Counted from the first letter of the stretch, positions 43,700-55,525 are shown. The stretch: 64,000 bases of DNA from Symsagittifera roscoffensis (GCF_963678635.1 NC_087065.1:39095599-39159598); one strand, 5' to 3'. Translations and numbers: made by a program. The notes: a model not told the origin generated them from the sequence alone.

Positions 43700-45808
43700 C
43701 CACTATCCCGGAATTTTCTCAAAGACCTGGGCCCAGATGAGGAAGCCGTCGAATGGACGCCGCCGCGCAAAGGCGCGAAGGGCTGTGGTGTTGGCACTGG
43801 ATTTTCAGGAGGAGACTATAAGTGGTAAGAGACTGTTGCGCTCGTTTCTTTTCGACTGAGAGCCATATGAGTTTCTGTGCTTTTGGCCTGCAAAAAAGAG
43901 ATGACCGCAAAAAGCTGCCACCACCATTTTCTAGTTTGGTCCTGAAAAGAAACCTCACATGAAAAATGCATTAAATTATCTAAAAGATTTTATTAAGAAA
44001 AATAGCAGTTTCTTGAGAAGTAAGTTTCTGGGAATATGTCTCGATAACGAAAGTTTTTGCGGCCTGATAACGGTGTTTTTTGTCTGATCAATCCGTGCCC
44101 AGCTTTTAATTGAAACTCTTGAGATTTGAGTTAAGCCAGGCGAAAGCGGATAGGACTCAAGCATGAGGTAACCTAGCTAAGACAAGCGAGGTGGTCAGAC
44201 GTTCGCCTTCGATGATAGTCTAACTAAACTTTCTTTAAGCAAAGTGTAGTATCAACAACCTGATAAGCCGACACAAGAAAAAACTTGAAAATTTCTCAAA
44301 AAGACAGGATAGACTATTTGAAAACTTAGGTGATAGGTCCGTCTGAGAAACTAATAGATTTAGTGCAGGCAGATCCACTTAATGCGAAGAAGAGCCTGAC
44401 AGACTGTGTTGTCATAAAAAATGAAAAAAAAACAAAGAGTTACTTTTCATGAAATTGATTTCAGCGAAGCACTTTTTACTAGGTTAGTGTCGAGCGGGGC
44501 GGTGTCGGCTAGACTGTATGGATTAGCGAGAGTGCACAAACGAGGCGCACCACAACGTCGTTTCTTTTCTTTACCTGGTAGCTTGTATTACACCCTAAAT
44601 ATGAAACATTGGCAATATATTATGATAAAGTTGAGGCGATTAAAATAAAACCAAACACTCAAATGGCCAGAAAGATTTTGAAAAAAACTAATTGGACTCT
44701 CATGAGGGTATATTTTTCCGTGATTAAAAAAGTTTTGACACTAATGTCTATCTCAAGGAAGCTGTTGAAAAGGCCAAGAGGAGATTGTATGAGAAAACTG
44801 ATCCTCTGGAATTATCTCGCAAAAAAACAACAACTATGTTTGGTCGTGAGTAAGGTTTACTTTAAATGCAAGGTTTGTGGTATGTACAAAACGGCGGTTT
44901 AGCAATGAGGGTCTCCCTAGCATTATTACTGACCAACTTGTGGCTCAAAGAAGACGAACCTGCATTAATGAAAGAAATATCAAAAATGACGTTACTAAAT
45001 GAAGATAGTTGGAATAGTCCTCGCTACTAACTGGGTAGTGACGGTAATTGAGTTCCTCGATAGTAACGGTAATTTGGAATCCGAAACAGAAACAAGTCAC
45101 ACGTCGGTGGTACCAAAAACCCAATGATACCGTCACCGATCTCATTTTCAGAGGCTGCGCAGCGTTGCTGCACAAAAAAAAACGTCTTTGAAGGGACCGT
45201 CCATGGCGTTTTCGCAAGTAACTCAAAATGGGTATATTTTTACAAAGCACTGGAGTAAAATCTGGTTTGAAACTCTTTGCAAGATTATTGAGGAAAAGAA
45301 AAATTTAGAGATTCGTGTAACAAAAGAGAAAAATGGTATGGGATTGAAAGACGCATCCTTTTTTAACAACGCAAATTGAGGCAATCCATTGCAACTAATA
45401 ACTGCAAAAGGGCGCCACAAATCCGGAGCACAAATAACTTTTACAAAAAGAAGGTTAAAAGCATGCTTTTCATCTCTCAATTGTTCCTTTGAACGTGAAC
45501 TGAGATCAAGAGTGGTGTATAAGCTTACTTGCAGTGGATTTATCTCCACCTATGTAGGCCAGACAGTGCGACATTTAGCCACGAGGATTAATGAACAACA
45601 AAAAAATGACGAGGTTGCAGTGATGGGGTGTAGTGAGGAGTTAGGTGGTACTGCTGAGCTGAAATCAGAGATTATAGAGCAAACAGGCAACACTCACAAG
45701 CTTCTCAAACTAGAGGTTTCGCATATTTTGAAGGAAAGGTCGAAAATCAACACGCACGATTGTTTCAAAAGCCAAAAAAAATTGGCAAAAATTGAAGTCC
45801 CTGTATAG
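43700..45808 (+). pseudogene. Decayed PLE: reverse transcriptase and GIY-YIG endonuclease
   Basis: Several frames together give ISRHKKKLENFSKRQDRLFE (about 44,250), ARLYGLARVHKRGAPQR (44,505), SLPGSLYYTLN, NTQMARKILKKT, VSKVYFKCKVCGMY, GLAMRVSLALLLTNLWLKED (about 44,900), then a scrambled stretch in which motif C (YxDD) cannot be found. The last frame (45,389-45,808, 139 codons) is the best preserved: ITFTKRRLKACFSSL, SRVVYKLTCSGFISTYVGQT, VRHLATRINEQ, LLKLEVSHILKERSKINTHD. This is the GIY-YIG endonuclease (here YVG) with its conserved VRHLATRI arm and C-terminal block. It is the same family as the minus-strand element at 5.2-8.7 kb and is inactive. Confidence 0.8.
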
Positions 45809-46195
45809 CATGGCTAAAATTCATGAACATGACATGTCAGAATCAAAAACAGTCCCAATTAGAGAACAAAATTATTTTAAAGTTTCAGAATTGATTTTGA
45901 GAATCGAGAATCGTCCCAAATAACGAAAAAAAAACCCATTGAAAAAAGTCTGAAATTTTCAGGAAGTTGACAAGTTACCTTTGCAAGTTGGCTAGAAGAC
46001 CTCATTAGTAGTATTATTAGTAGTAGTACAAGTTATAAACTGTTTTAACACAAAATTAGTAGTTAACAACCAAGTAAGTTATTTACACTATAGTGAAAAA
46101 GTGTTTCTCTATTTGCGGTTTCAACATATTGGGCTAGTAATTTAAACTGATATCCGTGCTTGAACGAAATTTTTGTCAGATTTGACTTACTGTTA
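45809..46195. other. PLE 3' flank, no gene
   Basis: AT-rich, with a TAGTAGTA-type microsatellite near 46,008-46,030. The start resembles 40,415-40,470. Confidence 0.4.
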
Positions 46196-46870
46196 ACAAT
46201 TCATTGATCATTCTGGGATCTGTGAGTTTTGGTAACTTGACATTTCGGTTCAGTAGAATTGTGAAGATTTAACCCGCGTTATAACGGAGAAGTAGATAGT
46301 TCTAGATTGAAAGAACTTGCTTCTTGACTGAGAGAGAATTGAAAAACCGAAGTCCAAAAAGCTCGATGTTTTGTTTGAATCTGTATTTTATACTTCTCTC
46401 ATTTAAGTCTCCATTTGTAACCCATTGTGTAACACATGAAAGCAAAGTATCCATACATGTTATTCGAGTTTGGTTAGGATACCATATGAAGAACAATAAC
46501 GCAGTGAAAAGGAAACGTAAAACTAACTTAACCAATTTTTAAAACCAATAGCAGCGCTATAAAGATTTTTGCGCCTGACAGAGAAAAATAAGCCATACCG
46601 TTTTTCAGTTTCTTTTTTAGATTGCAATAAGATCGATAATTGAAACATTTTGCTGAGGCACAAGTTCAATGTCTAAAAAAGTGCTTATAAATACAACTCA
46701 CTGATGCTGTAATTTTGCTCCTGTTCGGCTCAAATTAGGAACTTTCAAGAAATTACGTACTCTTTTATGGTAAAAAAGGTAATTGCAAAAAACAGTATTC
46801 TTATTGGGTATTAAACTAACTGACGAGCTTTCCTGTTTAAGTTAAGAGTGAAAGCGTATTATAAGTTACC
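46196..46870 (+). repeat. PLE-associated repeat R3, copy 3
   Basis: Diverged copy of 42,416-43,130 (catccatacatgttattcg, gaagaacaataacgc, gcagcgctataaag, aataagatcgataattg, tgctcctgttcggctc). It lies downstream of the PLE coding region, as a terminal repeat would. Confidence 0.7.
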
Positions 46871-46949
46871 AGTCAAAGCGCAGTGGCCAAAGCAAAAAAA
46901 TTGTCCATTTTTCAAGCCCAAAGGTCAAAGCCAGAAAATAGTCGGTTTC

Positions 46950-47930
46950 TTTTTTTTTGATTTTTTCATGAAAACAATCTAAAAACCATACAATGACAGC
47001 TTAATCTTTAATTATCTTATGATTAGAGAAAAAATATTCAAAATAGAAACAAAAGTTTAGTCAATCTTTTATCAACTCTAGTCTTAGGAAAATCCAGGAA
47101 ACTTTCGCTATTCGAGATTTCGAAACCAAAAAATTAAACTGCTCAAAATTTCCAAACAAAAAGAAGACCTTTAGAAACATTCCTCGCTTTGCTCGACTTT
47201 TCCCTGCTTTTTTCCTGATTGATTCCGAATTTCAAAAAACAACTCCCTCAAGTACTGAAAACTTGTTTAATTTGATCAAAAGATCAAATGTGCCAGAACA
47301 GAAAGAAAATCAAAAATGTAAATCAAATCCTGCTCGTTAATTCCGGAAAATACAGCATTTTTACAATCATTTCTTTAACAGTGTATTCCATCTGATTTTG
47401 AAATAATTTATTTTAAAATAATTGAATAACAACATCACATTTAACCAAAGTTATGTCTAGCCATAAACTTATTTTTGAGGAATTTGAGAAACACAATTAA
47501 ATTGCACGTTTTAAAAGTTATGCAGACCAGAAGCAGAATACAGAAAAATCATCGACGTCATCAACCAATCTGGGAGCCGATGAAGTGCAACTGAAGGATT
47601 GACCTAGGGTTCAAGCTGTCTAAACGAAAACAGCAGAATCCCAAATATTCGTGAATTTGAACGGCCCAAAATTCCAGAGGACGCTTAAGTAGTAGTTATG
47701 AGTTGTAATAACACAGCGTGAATTAGAACCGACACCATGCCCAACGACAGGGAGGAAAAATTGAAAGTTCTGTGTAGACATCTGCGTTCTGAAATGAATT
47801 GCGTGATAAAAACGATGACATTAACTCAATCTTAAAGACAAAAGTTTTGGACACTGAATGAATTCTCATCAAAATATGAGGAACTGATGGAAACAATTGT
47901 TCACAACCGAGTTAATTGTAGCTTCTGAAA
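46950..47930 (+). repeat. Repeat R2, copy 2
   Basis: Second copy of 41,447-42,415 with a few substitutions and one 16-bp insertion (gacgcttaagtagtag region, about 47,680). Confidence 0.85.
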
Positions 47931-48600
47931 AACCATTGTTTTTTACATCAGGAAAAGGAAAACAAATATAGATCTCAAAAAAGAATACGTCAATTATTCA
48001 TACGGTTTTAAATTTGGTTACCAGGTGCCTAAATTAAACATATTGATCAAAAACAACAACAATTCGGGCTTTTTAATTGGAACAATATACACCTAACAGA
48101 TGAGCTTGGTGTCCTGTATTTGCACAATTGCCTTAGATCCTTAATTAGTCAATGCTCAAACAACCTTCCTCGTCCAAAAAAGTACAACTTTTCTATAAGC
48201 GTAAGCATAACAATTCCGTTAATCGGATCTATCCATATCAGCGTTCACATAAAAATTAATAGCTGTCAAAGTCATGCCATGCCCCAAACCGCCTTATCTA
48301 ACTCTGTTCAAGGCTAATATCACTCAAGCTAGTTAGGAGGATTTCGAGTAAACAGTTTGGTATTTTAAGCTTCGCTATTATGATATCAATCAAATCAATT
48401 AACTTCTTAACTAGCTTCTTTGCACTCAATTTTACCAATTGTGATGATCTTATTATATTTCAAGAATTAAGCAAATTTGTTAAAATTAAGAAGTTTGTAA
48501 AATTGCATTTTTTTCCATTAGGTCTCGTTCGGTGGTTCGCACTTTCATCCTGATTATAGCGCCACTTAAGAGCACTTTTACACAGTTTCATTACAATTCT
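47931..48600. other. Possible 5' region of the non-LTR element
   Basis: A 65-codon plus-strand frame (48,120-48,317) is not recognised. Its position just upstream of the 2A-like motif and endonuclease suggests leader or ORF1 remains of the retrotransposon below. Confidence 0.3.
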
Positions 48601-48629
48601 TATTACTAGTTTTATTTATTATATTTTAT

Positions 48630-50645
48630 TAGCAAGAAATCTTTTGGGCTACGGAGATTGTAACCCAAATCCAGGTCTAATCTTGAACTTTTATGACATA
48701 CCAGAGAAACATGGAGTTTAGAAAAACAAAAGAAAAATTCTTCATCTAAACTTCGGGAGTTTAAATAGAAAAAAAGCCTAATCCTAAAAAACTAGTCAAC
48801 ACTTGTGGAGTGAACACAATTTATGGATTCACTGATACATGGTTTAAGGACTCGAATGACTTTAACTTACGAACACTAGACATTGATCAGTTTGTCGCTT
48901 CCGATCTGGTAGATCAACAGTAATAAGCAAAAAGGCAAAAAGCGGAGGAGTAATTATGCTCGTTCCTAAGATATTGAATCTTAAAACACGCACAGACTTT
49001 AACTTGCTCCAAAAGAAATATGACAGTATCTGGGCAGAACTTATATCATTAGAAAAGATAATTGAACGATCAGCACTAAAAAACAAATTTCACAATCCAA
49101 CTAAACCTAACAAAACAGAATTTATCGAAGAACTTGCTTTATCGTTAGATTTTCGGAATAATTCAAATATTGTTTTAATTTGAGACTTTAATTTGAACTG
49201 ATTTGAACTCTGAAGAAAGAAAATCTTTGTAGGCCGTTTTAATGCTTTTTTACACAAAAGTGGCCAATCAATCAAAACCAACGCGTTCAAAACACTAATG
49301 GTTTATTTTATTACAGTTTACACTCAGTAGAATTGGAAAACAAAAATTTCATTTTCGCTCTCCCAATTTAAACTGACCATCTAGCTACAGTTTTAGCAAA
49401 TGAATTGAAATGAAATCATAAATTTTTGCGTAAAATCAATCATAAATTAAAGTATTCAGGGAACAACTTTAAAATTGCTTTAGCAAACATTAATTGAAAT
49501 CGTTCTACAGGCGAAACAACCCTGAAAAAATATTCAAAATATAATAAATTCCAGTATAATTAATTGCTCGAAAAACGCACCACCAAAAATTGTTTTTATT
49601 TGAAACGACCAATCAAAAAAAAACTTTAAAGACAAAATTATTCAATCCAAAACAACTGAGCAACCGAAAGGAAATCTTATAAATGACACTAGAAACTCTA
49701 AAAAATCAGCAAAATAATTTACATTGCTAAACTGCTAATACATTAAACAAAAAGATTCTTGAATTTTTTTTGGAGAAAAAATGTTAGCAATAATTATGAA
49801 GTAATCAACAGAAACACTATATCAACTAAACATGACAAACAGCACTTTTTCTAACACTTTATTAGTGAAGTTGAGTGTAAGAAAAGACTGATTAATCTCA
49901 ATGCAAATCAAACCACCTGGGGCATCTGACATACCATCGTGGGCTTTAAAAGATGGATGCAATGAAAAAAAACCAAACCTCACATTCATTTTACAAAAGT
50001 ATACATAAAAGTCAATTTACAAAAATATGGACCAATACACAAAAAGAGGGCCCAAGAAGGAACTGAGAATTATAGACCAACTTCAAAAACAGGTGCACTC
50101 TCAAACATTTTTGAAAAGTTATTATACAAACAGATCAATGAATTCCTAATGATTATGATTCAGCTCAGTAACACTCAATATGGTTTTAGAATCTCATATT
50201 CAACAAGTGACGCGAATCTTTTTTGAATTGTATTCTTCTGCAAATCAATGGATAAAATACTTTTGGTGCCGTATCTCTATCAGATCTATCTGAAGCATTC
50301 ATTTATTCAACATCATTTATTCAACATCATTTCTGCACCAGCAATAAACATGATTCAAAATTTCATGAGCAACAGACAACATAAAACTGTAGTAAGCAAC
50401 ACAGAATCCAATTTGATCTCTTTCCACCAAAGGGTGCCGCAAGATACAAATTTTGGACCCTTTATCTTCCACCTACGCATCAATGGTTTCAATGAAGTTT
50501 TAACCGAAAAGTTCGAAGTAGTGCAATATGCCGACGATACAGTAAAGTTTTGTGAAGCTGATAATGTTGATAATGCTTTACAGTTATTACAGGAATAATG
50601 TGAAAAACTGTCTCTGTGTTTTAAAAGACAATTTTCGAAACTCAA
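48630..50645 (+). pseudogene. Degenerate APE-type non-LTR retrotransposon (CR1/Jockey-like)
   Basis: The order of pieces is: RNLLGYGDCNPNPGLILN (about 48,638), the D-x-E/H-x-NPGP position of such elements; KRKILHLNFGSLNRKKA; TDTWFKDSNDFNLRT (endonuclease TETWL motif); SGGVIMLVPKILN; IWAELISLEK; NPTKPNKTEFIEELALSLDF then, past a stop, DFNLN. The RT follows: PGASDIPSWALKDG (about 49,918), NYRPTSKTGALSNIFEKLLY, NTQYGFRISYSTSDANL, SFHQRVPQDTNFGPFIFHL, INGFNEV and VVQYADDTVKF with the catalytic YADD intact (50,248-50,598). Multiple stops and shifts make it non-functional. Clade placement is by motif style only. Confidence 0.85.
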
Positions 50646-50699
50646 TACTGAATAATTGAACTGATCAAATTAGCAAGAAACATCAAGCTAGGAGCAACA

Positions 50700-52070
50700 A
50701 TACAAAACTCATTTTTATTTTATATTATAATAAAGTAGAAGAAAAACCCCAAGTAAAGCATGTGGGGTAATTTTTTTTCAATTTTTTACATTCCAAGGTG
50801 AAGTTGAAATTATTTGAGAAAATTGGCCCGTGGAATCAAAATGTTACAATAAACAAAAAGAACGCTGACAATCCAAATTGATTACTTTAAATGAATGCTC
50901 TATTAATGAGCCATTTGCATTACCCAGTAGTACTCCTAAGCGGTACAACAAATAGTCCGACAAAATCAATTGAAAAACAACTGAGCTGGGCAAGTAAGAC
51001 CTGCTCTGACAGAAAAATTCTATTCATCATCTGATCTTAATCTAAATTGCAATATACTACCAGTTTCATTGTTTCTCAATTGGAAATTAGTCTGCTAGCT
51101 TTGGAAAATCAAACAACCTTCTAGTAGCATATACAAGAATCCAGTACGAGAACAACAAAATTGATTAGAACAAGATAACCAAAAAATGAAACTACCATGA
51201 AAGATTCAGCCGTCAATATATCGAGAACCTGTTTTTTTTTCAGAAAATCAGTTGTGTAATATGTTACCGAATTGAAAGCACAAATGCAAACCTTACCAAC
51301 CGCAGCTTAACATGTAAGAAATTTGAATTTAAGAATTATGTTCTATCTATTTTCTGTGAAGAGCCCTCTATGGCAACCTATGAAAAAACATCGTGGAAAC
51401 AACCTCGTGGAAACAACCTACGGAAAAACATCGTGGAAGACAAAACTATTATTGTTACATTATTATCCTGTAAATATTTTTTAAACATGAGCTAAATTTC
51501 ATGACCTACACTTGCATCATGTTATTGCTTATCATTTTGCAATTAATTGTTCATTTTTTTATTAGTAAATTTTCGAAATTTTTTTCAGATGCACTCCATA
51601 TTAGATTAAAAATGAAACCTGGCATACGGGCTATGGATATAAATCTTGAGGCCTAGTAGAAAGTTACTACCGAAATTGCTTCTCGGTTCATTGGAATCAA
51701 GCTCTAGCATTATTTTACGAAATCCATTTCCGGCAGACGAAACCTAACTTTTTTCACGACCCCTTTGGTGCCATCAGAAAAACTTAAGGTGTGTTCGGCC
51801 GAAAATGAATTTCGTAAAATATCCCCAACGTACACCTTTGACGCAATTATATACTTATTTTGAAGAGGAGCGCGCGCCGAAAAAGCTTAAAATTAGTTAA
51901 AAAACGTGCTAAACACTGAAAAGCATTGCGCTAAGAAAGTGCTCGGAAAGTTGGCCTACCCTAGATAAAATCATAGATTCGCGAGTGACTTCGTTTAAAA
52001 AACTAAACTAGAGGCTGCCGTGAATAGTGACTATTGTAAAGTATGTATTGAAAATTGTTCCATAATTTCA
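50700..52070. other. No gene recognised; contains a small PLE-repeat scrap
   Basis: The stretch at 51,590-51,690 (agatgcactccatattagat; cgggctatggatataaa; gaggcctagtagaaagtta) matches 39,300-39,400 and 43,165-43,185. The last few hundred bases precede tropomodulin and probably hold its promoter and 5' UTR. Confidence 0.45.
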
Positions 52071-52071
52071 G
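52061..52071 (+). promoter_or_regulatory. Splice acceptor just upstream of the tropomodulin start
   Basis: cataatttcag ends 6 nt before the start codon. It could accept a cis-spliced 5' UTR intron or a trans-spliced leader; no convincing donor or upstream exon was fixed. Confidence 0.45.
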
Positions 52072-52077
52072 ATAAAA

Positions 52078-53685
52078 ATGACGACCGTCGAACCCAAAGC
52101 CAACATAACAGATGAAATATTGGATGGACTGAGTGACCGAGATATCAACGATCTGGCTATTTTCTTGAGCGATCTTGATACGAACTCAGCAGTGCTAGGT
52201 ACTGGAGAAAGTGTTCCACCAAGTGAGCGAACTGCTTACCACTCGGATAAAAGCGCATCGGACGGATTCGATCGAAACAAGTTATTGAACTTTTTGGACA
52301 AGCAAGCCGCTCAGTATCAACCCAAAGGCCACTATGAGCCGTATACAGGTGAAAAGAAAGGCAAGCCTTACCGAGCCAAGAAAGAGGTGCGAAAATACGA
52401 AGTTCGAGGTGATCAAGCTGATAAAGTCCCAACTGCCGAAGACTGGGAAATGATGATTGACGCTGCCAGCGAAGAGGATATAGCAGATATGGCTGCTCTA
52501 CTTGGCCTGGGCCATTTGGTTAATCAAGACCAGTACCAGGCTGCTCAGATGATACTGGAGGAGGATAAAAAAGAGAGATTTGGAAATAAAGATGGCAAGA
52601 ATACTAGTGGCCTTGAAGAGAATGTTGCCTTGAAATCAACTGGGAAGATGGAGACTCTAACTCCGTCCAAAGTTAAAGGTGGGACAATTAAAATGGATAT
52701 ACCTCTGAAGATTGGAAGTGAGATTAATACCGTGGACGTGAATGATGTGGTAAAAAGAGCATCAGACAATGATCAGAGCTTGACTGAGATTAACTTGAAC
52801 AACATCAAGAATATCTCCAAGGAGAAATTCGTGCGTTTGTTCAATGCACTAAAAAACAACCGCACAGCTAAGAAAATACAGTTGGCAAACACGCGAATGG
52901 AAGACTGTGTAGCTTTTGCACTGGCCGATATAATTGAAAACAATGATGTCATCGAGGTGCTGAACGTTGAAAGTAATTTCCTCTCTGGAAGTGGAGGTGT
53001 TTTGCGACTTTGTGAGGCTGTTGAGAAAAACACTACTCTGAAAGAACTGAGAATTGCAAATCAGTTCACAAAAGCAGGTCAAGCAGTAGAAATGAAACTA
53101 GCCGATATGTTGCAGGCCAATAAGACTTTGATTAAGTTTGGTCATAATTTCGATGCCCCTGGACCTAGAAACTCAGCAACGGCGGCTATACAGCGGAATG
53201 TAGAAATCAGCCGGAAAATAAGACGCGGCGATTTTGATGACTCTGCGCGACAGCCTGAAGTCTCTGAAAAAGATCCTAAGGCTAGTGCTCAAATGGAAAG
53301 GAAAAAGGAGCAGATGAAACAGATCCTGGAGAAAATGGTTGAAGTCGAGCAGAAAGAAGCCGAGCAAGCAGTTACTGCTAAGCCTGAGTCGTACAAAGAA
53401 CGAATGAAGGACATGGTTCCGAGATGGGAACGTCTAGGAATACCAGATCCCAGGCGACCAATCTCTGTGGATCTTACTGACGAGCTAACGAACATGATGG
53501 AGGACGATACTGCTGGAGGAACTGGATCTGTAGCCAGGGACGATGAAAGCTCCAATGCTGGAAACGAAGATCCCTCAATTGGAGGTGAAGACGACTCAAA
53601 CAACGAAGATGACGATGAAGACGACGATGATGATGACGACGACGATGATGATGATGATGATGAAGACGATGGAGGCATAGTGTAA
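52078..53685 (+). CDS. tmod: Tropomodulin with acidic C-terminal extension
   Basis: An uninterrupted frame of 535 codons. Tropomodulins cap the slow-growing (pointed) ends of actin filaments, binding tropomyosin through their N-terminal half and actin through a C-terminal leucine-rich-repeat fold. The tropomyosin/actin-binding N-region is seen in EILDGLSDRDINDLAIFLSD (13-32), LLNFLDKQAAQY (69-80) and the hallmark YEPYTGEKKGKPY (86-98). A second helix pair spans 121-150 (EDIADMAALLGLGHLV). The LRR domain runs about 217-385, with LTEINLNNIKNIS, VIEVLNVESNFLSGSG and LIKFGHNFDAPGPR, the family signatures. Typical family length is about 350 residues. Here a tail of about 150 follows: a charged helix (398-433), a Trp/Pro-rich block (ERMKDMVPRWERLGIPDP) and a run of about 25 acidic residues before GGIV. 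The start is the first Met, 6 nt after a splice acceptor. Confidence 0.95.
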   Translation: MTTVEPKANITDEILDGLSDRDINDLAIFLSDLDTNSAVLGTGESVPPSERTAYHSDKSASDGFDRNKLLNFLDKQAAQYQPKGHYEPYTGEKKGKPYRAKKEVRKYEVRGDQADKVPTAEDWEMMIDAASEEDIADMAALLGLGHLVNQDQYQAAQMILEEDKKERFGNKDGKNTSGLEENVALKSTGKMETLTPSKVKGGTIKMDIPLKIGSEINTVDVNDVVKRASDNDQSLTEINLNNIKNISKEKFVRLFNALKNNRTAKKIQLANTRMEDCVAFALADIIENNDVIEVLNVESNFLSGSGGVLRLCEAVEKNTTLKELRIANQFTKAGQAVEMKLADMLQANKTLIKFGHNFDAPGPRNSATAAIQRNVEISRKIRRGDFDDSARQPEVSEKDPKASAQMERKKEQMKQILEKMVEVEQKEAEQAVTAKPESYKERMKDMVPRWERLGIPDPRRPISVDLTDELTNMMEDDTAGGTGSVARDDESSNAGNEDPSIGGEDDSNNEDDDEDDDDDDDDDDDDDDEDDGGIV

Positions 53686-53689
53686 GCGA

Positions 53690-55138
53690 TACATGAATTA
53701 TTAACATTGTAAACACTATAATTTTACGCATAATTTCAATCTTCGGAGTTCAATCTATTGGTCAAAGAAACTCAATTTATCAATTCGAATGCCCGTTTTG
53801 TGAAAAAAAACTAACACTAACTACTGAATCAAGCGTGAAATCGTGTAATAGAATTTTATACAGCAAAGTCATCCACTCATGCTATAATTTTTGATACAAA
53901 TTTATTAAATTATAGTCCCTAGCGCTGAATTTTGCTTTTGTAGTTTGACTGCTCGGAATTTCACTACCAATTTCAAATGCTTTGTTTTTCAATCAAAGAA
54001 TTATGCGGTTGTTTCAATAGTGACTGGAGTTGAACTCAGGCTTGTGATGTTTAATTCGTGGTCAGTATTCGGGATTTATACAAACTGGAAAAAAATTAAT
54101 ATAAATTTAAATTTCTGATTTTCTTTTGATCAAGTCGTTGCACCTGCGATCCGCACGTTACCTCAGAGCGGAGAAAGAATTATTACTAGAAAGCTAAGGT
54201 GGTCATTTTTTTAAAAATATATATAAAGATGAGCGGCATGATTTTAACGTACATGGCCTTTTGGCTACGCGTAGGAGCACAATTAAAAGTTGCGGAAGCA
54301 AAAAGTTTGTATAAAATGTCTTTTGATGTCTTTTTAAGTTCAGTTAATTTCCATTGCTACAAGGAAAGCAAACTCTCCCAGTGGAATTAAATTTTTTTTG
54401 ATCCAGTTCTCTCAATTAGGTTTATTTTATCGAAAAAAGTTTTAGTCATGAATTGTTCTTGAAATTCAAAGAGGTTTAAGGACATAGTTTTTCTTAAAAT
54501 TCGAAAGTTGAAGTTTTTTTTCTCAAAACAAGTCACGAGCAGTCTTGGGTTTAGATTCAGTTTTTGAAACACGAAAATTAAACCCATTGGCTGGATTATT
54601 TATTTCAGAGATCATCGTTAGCTTTACCATATCATTGTCTCGTAATTTTACCTTTTGGTTTTCAAATTTGTGTAAGTACATGTAAACCAATAACATTGTT
54701 TCGTTTCGTTTTAGCTTAGAGCGTTGTTCGCGGTATACTTTGGTAATTTATATTGGTAACTTAATGAAAGGAACTTTTGGTCTAATATATACTGAGGGAG
54801 GCCTGTTTAACGTAGTCAAGAGTAAAGTAATGAACTTGCATGTAATCGAAGCTGTATTTCTTGATTGTAATATAAAATGTCGAGATGCGATTATGCATGG
54901 CTATATTAAGGTGCTAATTACTGCTAACTCATTTGAATGAACGAATTTAAGTGGAAAATATTGCTTTACAATGTAATTTTCAATGACTAATAAATGATAA
55001 TTATTTTGACGTATTTTAGATTAGTTCATGCGACCACGTTAGTTAGTATCTCAATAGCAATTAGAATAAATTCAGTTGCGCTGTTTTAAATCTCAATAAG
55101 CCTACAAAGGTATCTTTATATCACGAAATACACTCAAT
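53690..55138. other. Intergenic AT-rich stretch between tropomodulin and H2A.Z
   Basis: It holds the tropomodulin 3' UTR and H2A.Z upstream sequence. No other gene was recognised. The frames at 54,199-54,390 and 54,740-54,940 look random. Confidence 0.5.
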
Positions 55139-55525
55139 ATGGCAGGAGGAAAATCAGGAAAAGATTCGGGAAAGGCCAAGAGGTCGGCAGTGTCCAGGTC
55201 TCAAAGAGCAGGCCTCCAGTTTCCGGTCGGTAGAATCCACCGTTTCCTCAAGTCCAGGACCACCTCGCACGGAAGAGTCGGAGCAACTGCTGCTGTTTAC
55301 AGTGCCGCAATTCTGGAGTACCTGACGGCGGAGGTTCTGGAACTTGCTGGAAATGCGAGCAAGGATTTGCGAGTGAAGAGAATTACTCCCAGGCATTTAC
55401 AACTGGCAATTCGCGGAGACGAAGAGCTCGATTCGCTTATTAAGGCTACAATTGCAGGCGGTGGTGTTATTCCTCATATTCACAAGTCACTCATTGGAAA
55501 GAAAACACCTCAAGGAAAGATGTAA
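55139..55525 (+). CDS. H2AZ: Histone H2A.Z
   Basis: 128 residues, the usual H2A.Z length. The variant replaces H2A in nucleosomes at promoters and regulatory DNA, deposited by SWR1/SRCAP complexes. The H2A fold is evident from [20 protein letters not shown] (about 25-44) through [20 protein letters not shown]. Variant-specific features are the [14 protein letters not shown]1 region, the extended acidic patch with [20 protein letters not shown], and the C-terminus [14 protein letters not shown] instead of the SHHKAKGK type of canonical H2A. The N-terminus [16 protein letters not shown] has the acetylatable lysines expected. It is intronless. No canonical histone 3' stem-loop was seen just after the stop, as expected for a replacement histone. 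Confidence 0.98.
   Translation: MAGGKSGKDSGKAKRSAVSRSQRAGLQFPVGRIHRFLKSRTTSHGRVGATAAVYSAAILEYLTAEVLELAGNASKDLRVKRITPRHLQLAIRGDEELDSLIKATIAGGGVIPHIHKSLIGKKTPQGKM

Noticed and set aside
52041-52071. A 31-nt 5' UTR intron (gtatgt...ttcag) before tropomodulin
   Set aside because: Too short to accept without cDNA evidence; only the acceptor is reported.
53289-53731. Minus-strand frames of poly-Ser and poly-His opposite the tropomodulin 3' end
   Set aside because: Antisense shadows of the GAT/GAC/GAA-rich acidic tail; no independent coding evidence.
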